Shown here piece by piece: positions 5,446-9,757 of a stretch of DNA of 9,757 nucleotides. How positions within the stretch are numbered: position 1 is the first letter of the stretch; each line of letters opens with the position of its first letter. The stretch lies in NCBI GenBank assembly GCA_031289865.1, contig JAITOQ010000138.1:1-9757 (forward strand), in the 5' to 3' direction. Source of the DNA: Clostridiales bacterium. Lineage in GTDB: Bacteria > Bacillota > Clostridia > Christensenellales > JAISNN01. Under the pieces are notes generated by a model. The model was not told where the DNA came from. It did no database searches and was given only the letters and a program-made list of their open reading frames with translations. The position numbers and the translations under genes are program-made.

Positions 5446-6006
5446 TTATCTTTTCCGAAAGAAATAGACGACGTTTGCCGCGAACATCACAAAATCCTTG
5501 CTTCGCTTAATGGCTAATTTTTTGCAATATGCCTTTCCCCCGATAGTAGTCGCGGCGGTGATGCTGCTCAAAATTATCGTTAGGGTTCGCTCCGCTAAAG
5601 GGAGCGTGACCGCGGCTTTTACGGCGAGCGCGGCGATACACGCGCCGCTGATGATTCCGAAAATATCGCCTATCACGTCGCCGCAAAAGCTGGAAACCTT
5701 TTCCGCATTGTTGACCAATCGGATAGCGGTCTTTGCCGCTTTTACCTTGCGCGAAGCCATAGCGGTGAGCGGTCCTATGTCGCAAGACGTGACCGCCGTC
5801 CCCACCGCGTCAAAAAATATCCCGATTACTATCAAAACAAGGAGTATCAAGACAATCAAATACACTTGATTCATCGACAGCGTAAGCTCCGCGAGCATAG
5901 AAAAAAACGCGGTCAACACAAGACTCAAGAGGATTACCTTAAACGTCCACGACGCAAAAAAACTTTTTTTCTTTTTTGCATTCTTCCGTTTTTGATTATT
6001 TTTCAT
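5446..6006 (-). CDS. CNNM/CorB-like membrane domain protein without CBS domains
   Basis: The 186-residue product starts with a Lys/Arg-rich cytoplasmic tail (residues 1-14, KKKK at 11-14). Hydrophobic segments follow at about 23-43, 48-65 and 111-129, with another probable one at about 133-150. IGIFFDAVGTAVTSCDIGPL (61-80) resembles the signature of the DUF21/CNNM transmembrane domain in CorB/CorC-type divalent cation proteins. I remember short Clostridia proteins of this kind annotated as 'Mg2+ and Co2+ transporter CorB'. The CBS pair and CorC_HlyC domain of full-length relatives are absent, so transport activity is unproven. I start at ATG 6006, which follows AGGATAGG. An upstream in-frame TTG at 6039 has no ribosome binding site. 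It lies between the hydrogenase terminator and the palindromes before dxs; no clear promoter was found. Confidence 0.8.
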   Translation of the reverse strand: MKNNQKRKNAKKKKSFFASWTFKVILLSLVLTAFFSMLAELTLSMNQVYLIVLILLVLIVIGIFFDAVGTAVTSCDIGPLTAMASRKVKAAKTAIRLVNNAEKVSSFCGDVIGDIFGIISGACIAALAVKAAVTLPLAERTLTIILSSITAATTIGGKAYCKKLAIKRSKDFVMFAANVVYFFRKR

Positions 6007-6073
6007 TTTACCTATCCTATTTATATGTCCGGATTTCAAGAATATACCGCTTTTCTGATATATACGCCGTTTT

Positions 6074-6101
6074 AAAGAAAAGGCTGTCTTTTTAGACAGC
6101 C
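6074..6101 (-). terminator. Intrinsic terminator of the hydrogenase operon
   Basis: On the minus strand GGCTGTCT (6101-6094), loop AAAA and AGACAGCC (6089-6082) form a perfect 8-bp GC-rich stem. It is followed by TTTTCTTT (6081-6074) and sits 16 bases after the catalytic subunit's stop codon. Confidence 0.92.
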
Positions 6102-6117
6102 CTTATCCGAAATCGTA

Positions 6118-7860
6118 TTAAAATTTGTTTCTCGCAACATACTGAGTATGGAGTATCTCATGCGCCTTGTGGCTGTTCGGCGCGCCGAAAAATTCGGCAT
6201 AGATCTCTTTTATCGCGGGATTTTCGTGGCTCTTTCTGAGGGTCATAGTCTTGTCGCCCTTATAGATCGCTTTCATACGCGCACCCTTATAATCCACAAA
6301 ATTTCTGACCTCGGCGGTCTTTATCGGCTGACCGCCGCCGTTGATACAGCCGCCCGGACAAGCCATTATTTCTATGAAATGATAGCTTGCTTCGCCCTTT
6401 TTGATTTTTTCCATGAGAGCGCGTGCGTTCTTTAAGCCGCTTGCAACGGCAACCTTGACCGTGAGTCCCGCCACTTTGTAGGCTGCTTCCTTGATACCCG
6501 TCATGCCGCGAACCGCGGTAAAATCAAGCTTTGTAAGCTCCTTTCCCTCAAGAGCCTCCGCGACCGTGCGGAGTGCGGCTTCCATAACGCCGCCGCTCGA
6601 CCCGAAGATCAAGCCCGCGCCCGAACCGATACCGAACGGAGCGTCAAAGGCTTCGTCGGGAAGTTCGTTAAAGATGATCCCCTGTCTTTTGATAAGCCTT
6701 GCAAGCTCTCTCGTCGTCAAAACCGCGTCTATATCGGGTACGCCCGCGGCGGCTTGATGCGCTCTCCCCTTTTCAAACTTTTTCGCCGTACAAGGCATAA
6801 TGGTCACGACGTACATATCCTTTGGATCTATACCGAGTTTCTTCGCGTAATAGGTCTTTGCGACCGCGCCGAACATCTGCTGCGGCGACTTACAAGAGGA
6901 GAGATTCGGCAAAAGTTCGGGAAAGTTGTGTTCGATAAACTTGACCCAACCCGGCGAACAGCTCGTAATCATCGGGAGTACCCCGCCGCCCTTAACCCGC
7001 TCGATAAACTCGTACCCTTCCTCCATTATTGTGAGGTCGGCGGTGAAATTGACGTCAAAGACGTGTTTAAAGCCGATACGGCGAAGAGCCGCCGCCATTT
7101 TGCCCTCGACATTCGTACCGATAGGCTGTCCGAATTCCTCGCCTAATGCGACGCGGATCGACGGCGCGGTACCGACGACGACGGTTTTGGTCGGGTCGGA
7201 GAGCGCGGCTAACACGTTGTCTATCTCGTCTTTTTCACGGAGCGCGCCCGTCGGACACGCGATAATGCACTGTCCGCAGCCCACGCAAGCGATTTCGTTC
7301 ATTCCCTTTTCAAACAGGCAGCCGATATGGGTGTCAAAGCCTCTCGCGTTCGCGCCTATCACCGAAATCGATTGATAGTTTTTGCAAGCGGCGACGCAAC
7401 GGCGACAAAGAATACATTTGCTGTTGTCGCGGACGATAGACGGGTGACTGTCGTCTATCGGATAGTATTTTGTTTCGCCCTTATATTTGAGCGCGTCGCA
7501 CCCTAATTCCGTCGCAAGGCTTTGCAATTCGCAATTTGTGCTTCTGACGCAAGAAAGGCAGTTTTTGTTGTGGTCGGAAAGCATAAGCTCGACGGTGGTC
7601 TTTCTGCTCGCCAAAACCTTAGGAGAGGAGGTTGTGACCTCCATGCCCTCGTTTACGGGATAGACGCACGAGGCGACGAGGCTTCTCGCGCCCTTGACCT
7701 CCACTACGCATACGCGGCACGCGCCTATAGCGTTTATATCCTTTAAATAACACAGCGTAGGGATTTTGATTCCCGCGGATCTTGCCGCCTCAAGAATTGT
7801 CGTACCTTGAGGGACGGAAACCGCAATTCCGTTTATCTTTAAATTTATCAATTTATCCAT
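6118..7860 (-). CDS. hndD: [FeFe]-hydrogenase catalytic subunit, HndD/HydA type
   Basis: This 580-residue subunit carries the H-cluster where protons are reduced to H2. Cluster ligands, in order: a plant-type [2Fe-2S] domain (C37, C48, C51, C65), a His-Cys3 [4Fe-4S] site (H97, C101, C104, C110), and two ferredoxin-like [4Fe-4S] sites (C149/152/155/159 and C192/195/198/202). The H-domain follows, with L1 TSCSPGW (299-305), L2 MPCTAKKFE (355-363) and L3 EIMACPGGCINGGGQP (497-512). The C-terminal ENPAIKEIYAEFFG...AHEILHTQY segment is the small-subunit domain fused on. L1 has Ser302 where the textbook motif has a second Cys, a variant I remember from HndD-like enzymes. With the neighbouring flavoprotein it should form a soluble NAD(P)H-linked, possibly electron-bifurcating, complex. 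ATG follows AAGGAG by 7 bases, 11 bases after the previous stop. The exact cofactor (NADH or NADPH) is not decided, so hydA is an equally fair name. Confidence 0.95.
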   Translation of the reverse strand: MDKLINLKINGIAVSVPQGTTILEAARSAGIKIPTLCYLKDINAIGACRVCVVEVKGARSLVASCVYPVNEGMEVTTSSPKVLASRKTTVELMLSDHNKNCLSCVRSTNCELQSLATELGCDALKYKGETKYYPIDDSHPSIVRDNSKCILCRRCVAACKNYQSISVIGANARGFDTHIGCLFEKGMNEIACVGCGQCIIACPTGALREKDEIDNVLAALSDPTKTVVVGTAPSIRVALGEEFGQPIGTNVEGKMAAALRRIGFKHVFDVNFTADLTIMEEGYEFIERVKGGGVLPMITSCSPGWVKFIEHNFPELLPNLSSCKSPQQMFGAVAKTYYAKKLGIDPKDMYVVTIMPCTAKKFEKGRAHQAAAGVPDIDAVLTTRELARLIKRQGIIFNELPDEAFDAPFGIGSGAGLIFGSSGGVMEAALRTVAEALEGKELTKLDFTAVRGMTGIKEAAYKVAGLTVKVAVASGLKNARALMEKIKKGEASYHFIEIMACPGGCINGGGQPIKTAEVRNFVDYKGARMKAIYKGDKTMTLRKSHENPAIKEIYAEFFGAPNSHKAHEILHTQYVARNKF

Positions 7861-7871
7861 TATTCGACTCC

Positions 7872-9719
7872 TTATTTCCTTTCGATAGCCTTAAATTTGC
7901 AGTTGTCCAAGCAAACGCCGCATTTGATACACTGTTCTTGACTGATCACATGTTTTTGCTTGACCGCGCCCGTGATGGCTCCTACGGGGCATCTTCTCGC
8001 GCACAGCGTACAACCGATACACTTGTCCGTTATATCGTACACGACAAGATCCTTGCAAACTCCCGCGGGGCAACGCTTTTCGTTGACGTGGGCGAGATAT
8101 TCGTCCTTAAAATAACGGAGGGTAGAAAGCACGGGATTCGGAGCGGTCTGCCCCAACCCGCAAAGCGCGTTGTCCTTTATGTAATAACAAAGCTGTTCCA
8201 TCTCTACGAGGGTTTTTTCGGTCGCGGTGCCTTTACTCACCTTGTCGAGTAATTCGAGGAGCCGCTTCGTACCGATACGGCAAGGCGTGCATTTCCCGCA
8301 TGACTCTTCGACTGTGAATTCGAGAAAGAATTTTGCGATATCGACCATGCAAGTATCCTCGTCCATGACGATCAATCCGCCCGAACCCATCATAGATCCT
8401 ATAGAGAGAAGATTTTCGTAATCTATAGCGATATCCATATGGCTCGACGGGATACAACCGCCCGACGGCCCGCCCGTTTGAGCGGCTTTAAACTTTTTGC
8501 CCTTCGGGATTCCGCCGCCGATATCCTCGACGATCGTACGGAGGGTCGTCCCCATAGGGACTTCGACAAGCCCCGTGTTTTGTATCTTGCCGCCGAGAGC
8601 AAAGACCTTTGTCCCCTTTGATTTTTCCGTTCCTATCTTTGCAAATTTGTCCGCGCCGTTTAAGATAATCTGCGCTATGTTCGCGTAAGTTTCGACGTTG
8701 TTTAAGATTGTAGGCTTTGCAAAAAGCCCCTTGACGGCGGGAAACGGCGGACGCGGACGCGGCTCGCCTCTGTTGCCCTCGATAGAGGTCATGAGCGCGG
8801 TCTCCTCGCCGCAGACAAACGCGCCCGCGCCGAGTCTTATCTCGATATCAAATTCAAAACCCGTCCCGAAAATATTCTTTCCGAGAAGTCCGTATTCCTT
8901 AGCTTGTCCGATAGCGACGTTTAATCTCTGTACGGCTATCGGATATTCCGCTCTGACATATATATAGCCTTGCTTTGAGCCTATCGCATAGCCCGCAATC
9001 GCCATCGCCTCAAGTACCGCGTGGGGATCGCCCTCAAGCACCGACCTATCCATAAATGCGCCGGGATCGCCCTCGTCGGCGTTGCAGCAGACATACTTTA
9101 CATCGCCAGCGACATCGTGAGCAAACTGCCACTTGCTCCCCGTCGGAAAGCCCGCGCCGCCTCTGCCGCGAAGTCCCGACGCTTTAACGGTGTCGATGAC
9201 GCTTTGCGGTGTCATTTCGGTCAAAACCTTTGCAAGCGCGGCATAGCCGTCCTTTGCAATGTATTCCTCGATATCTTCGGGGTCTATCACGCCGCAATTG
9301 CGGAGCGCGAACCGCATCTGTTGCTTATAAAAGCCCGTTTCGTCAAGCGACAGTATCTCGTCGCTGCCCTCTATGATTGTGTCCTTGTAGAGGAGGCTTT
9401 TGACGACCTTGCCGCCCTTTATATGTTCATCGACGATTTTGTCCACGTCGGATTCCTTTACTTGACTGTAAAACGCGCCTTCGGGATATACGACTACGAC
9501 GGGTCCCAAAGCGCAAAGCCCGAAACAACCCGTCAAGACGGTTTTTACTCTGCCGCCGAGATTGTTTTCTTTGATTAGTCGGTTAAATTTATCCAAAATC
9601 TTTATGCTGTTACCCGACGTACAACCCGTACCCCCGCAAATCAAGACGCTGACGGCTCGAGCGTCCATCTCCGCAGACTTTTTAGTTTTTATCGCATTCA
9701 ATTCCGCGATTGATTTCAT
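7872..9719 (-). CDS. hndC: NADH/NADP-linked hydrogenase flavoprotein subunit, HndC/HydB (NuoF-like)
   Basis: This 615-residue subunit is the diaphorase part of the hydrogenase: it binds FMN and NAD(P)H and passes electrons to the catalytic subunit. Domains: an N-terminal thioredoxin-like [2Fe-2S] domain (C28, C33, C65, C69) and then a NuoF core. The core has the dinucleotide/FMN motifs GLRGRGGAGFPTGSKW (182-197), CNADEGDPGAFMDR (212-225) and GAGAFVCGEETAL (297-309). An SLBB-like region precedes the ESCGKCTPCR [4Fe-4S] site (C474, C477, C480, C520). The C-terminal extension has CPAGVC (C550, C555) and two ferredoxin-type [4Fe-4S] sites (C567/570/573/577 and C597/600/603/607). The extension separates HndC/HydB from respiratory NuoF. 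The ATG follows GGAGG by 7 bases. Its stop lies 11 bases before the catalytic subunit, consistent with coupled translation. A NuoE-like partner should lie upstream, outside the window. Confidence 0.95.
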   Translation of the reverse strand: MKSIAELNAIKTKKSAEMDARAVSVLICGGTGCTSGNSIKILDKFNRLIKENNLGGRVKTVLTGCFGLCALGPVVVVYPEGAFYSQVKESDVDKIVDEHIKGGKVVKSLLYKDTIIEGSDEILSLDETGFYKQQMRFALRNCGVIDPEDIEEYIAKDGYAALAKVLTEMTPQSVIDTVKASGLRGRGGAGFPTGSKWQFAHDVAGDVKYVCCNADEGDPGAFMDRSVLEGDPHAVLEAMAIAGYAIGSKQGYIYVRAEYPIAVQRLNVAIGQAKEYGLLGKNIFGTGFEFDIEIRLGAGAFVCGEETALMTSIEGNRGEPRPRPPFPAVKGLFAKPTILNNVETYANIAQIILNGADKFAKIGTEKSKGTKVFALGGKIQNTGLVEVPMGTTLRTIVEDIGGGIPKGKKFKAAQTGGPSGGCIPSSHMDIAIDYENLLSIGSMMGSGGLIVMDEDTCMVDIAKFFLEFTVEESCGKCTPCRIGTKRLLELLDKVSKGTATEKTLVEMEQLCYYIKDNALCGLGQTAPNPVLSTLRYFKDEYLAHVNEKRCPAGVCKDLVVYDITDKCIGCTLCARRCPVGAITGAVKQKHVISQEQCIKCGVCLDNCKFKAIERK

Positions 9720-9733
9720 TGTTCTTCCTCCGT

Positions 9734-9757
9734 TTAATTCTTATAGTTTTCCCAGTT
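9734..9757 (-). CDS. Possible 3' end of the preceding hydrogenase-operon gene (partial)
   Basis: Read on the minus strand from the window edge, one frame gives NWENYKN then TAA (9736-9734), 14 bases before the hndC-like ATG. That spacing fits an operon neighbour such as a NuoE/HndA-like or HndB-like small Fe-S subunit. Seven residues cannot identify a protein, and another frame is open through this stretch. Confidence 0.25.
   Translation of the reverse strand, partial: NWENYKN

Noticed and set aside
6007..6073. Promoter for the CorB-like gene (TATAAA or TATATT boxes)
   Set aside because: No acceptable -35 box lies 16-18 bases upstream of either box, so I did not list it.
9021..9578. 185-residue plus-strand open frame
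   Set aside because: It is opposite the strongly conserved hndC-like gene and has no recognisable motif.
1..9757. CRISPR array, tRNA, rRNA, transposon or phage genes
   Set aside because: No regularly spaced repeats, cloverleaf-like segments, transposase motifs or terminal inverted repeats were seen on either strand.

Overview
The window comes from an anaerobic, fermentative member of the Bacillota, most likely an uncultured Clostridia lineage. The reasons are an HndC/HndD-type [FeFe]-hydrogenase, strong GGAGG-like ribosome binding sites 5-10 bases before starts, clean sigma-A-type promoters with 17-bp spacers, AT-rich spacers between moderately GC-rich genes, and a small P-loop protein family that I remember mainly from Clostridia. 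The assignment below phylum level is inference. All seven confident genes lie on the minus strand, so transcription runs from high to low coordinates. I see no rRNA, tRNA, CRISPR array, insertion sequence or phage gene.

Right end (about 6074-9757): the 3' part of a multi-subunit hydrogenase operon. A 615-residue NuoF/HndC/HydB-like flavoprotein subunit is followed 11 bases later by a 580-residue catalytic subunit (HndD/HydA) carrying the H-cluster. A textbook intrinsic terminator follows. The remaining partner, normally a NuoE/HndA-like subunit, should lie just beyond the window edge; the last 24 bases may be the end of that upstream gene. Together these subunits would couple NAD(P)H, and probably ferredoxin, oxidation to H2 formation.

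Middle (3428-6039): a small CNNM/CorB-like membrane protein without CBS domains, then dxs (1-deoxy-D-xylulose-5-phosphate synthase, first step of the MEP isoprenoid pathway). dxs starts with TTG behind a good ribosome binding site. The 110-base gap upstream of dxs holds two related palindromes that look like a tandem operator or alternative RNA hairpins. The DXS protein keeps every catalytic residue I could place but is about 33 residues shorter in one flexible segment.

Left part (1-3427): four genes that each appear to be transcribed separately: greA (transcript-cleavage factor), a Gfo/Idh/MocA-family oxidoreductase, an unrecognised three-helix membrane protein and a small P-loop ATPase-like protein. 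Each has a readable sigma-A promoter. The membrane-protein promoter carries two identical 15-bp direct repeats, 21 bp apart, just upstream of its -35 box. The P-loop gene and greA each have a leader of about 95 bases whose first bases are predicted to pair into a stem. The genes do not form one obvious pathway. The points most worth following are regulatory: the palindromes upstream of dxs, the direct repeats and the two structured leaders. I did not find a clear undescribed multi-gene system.
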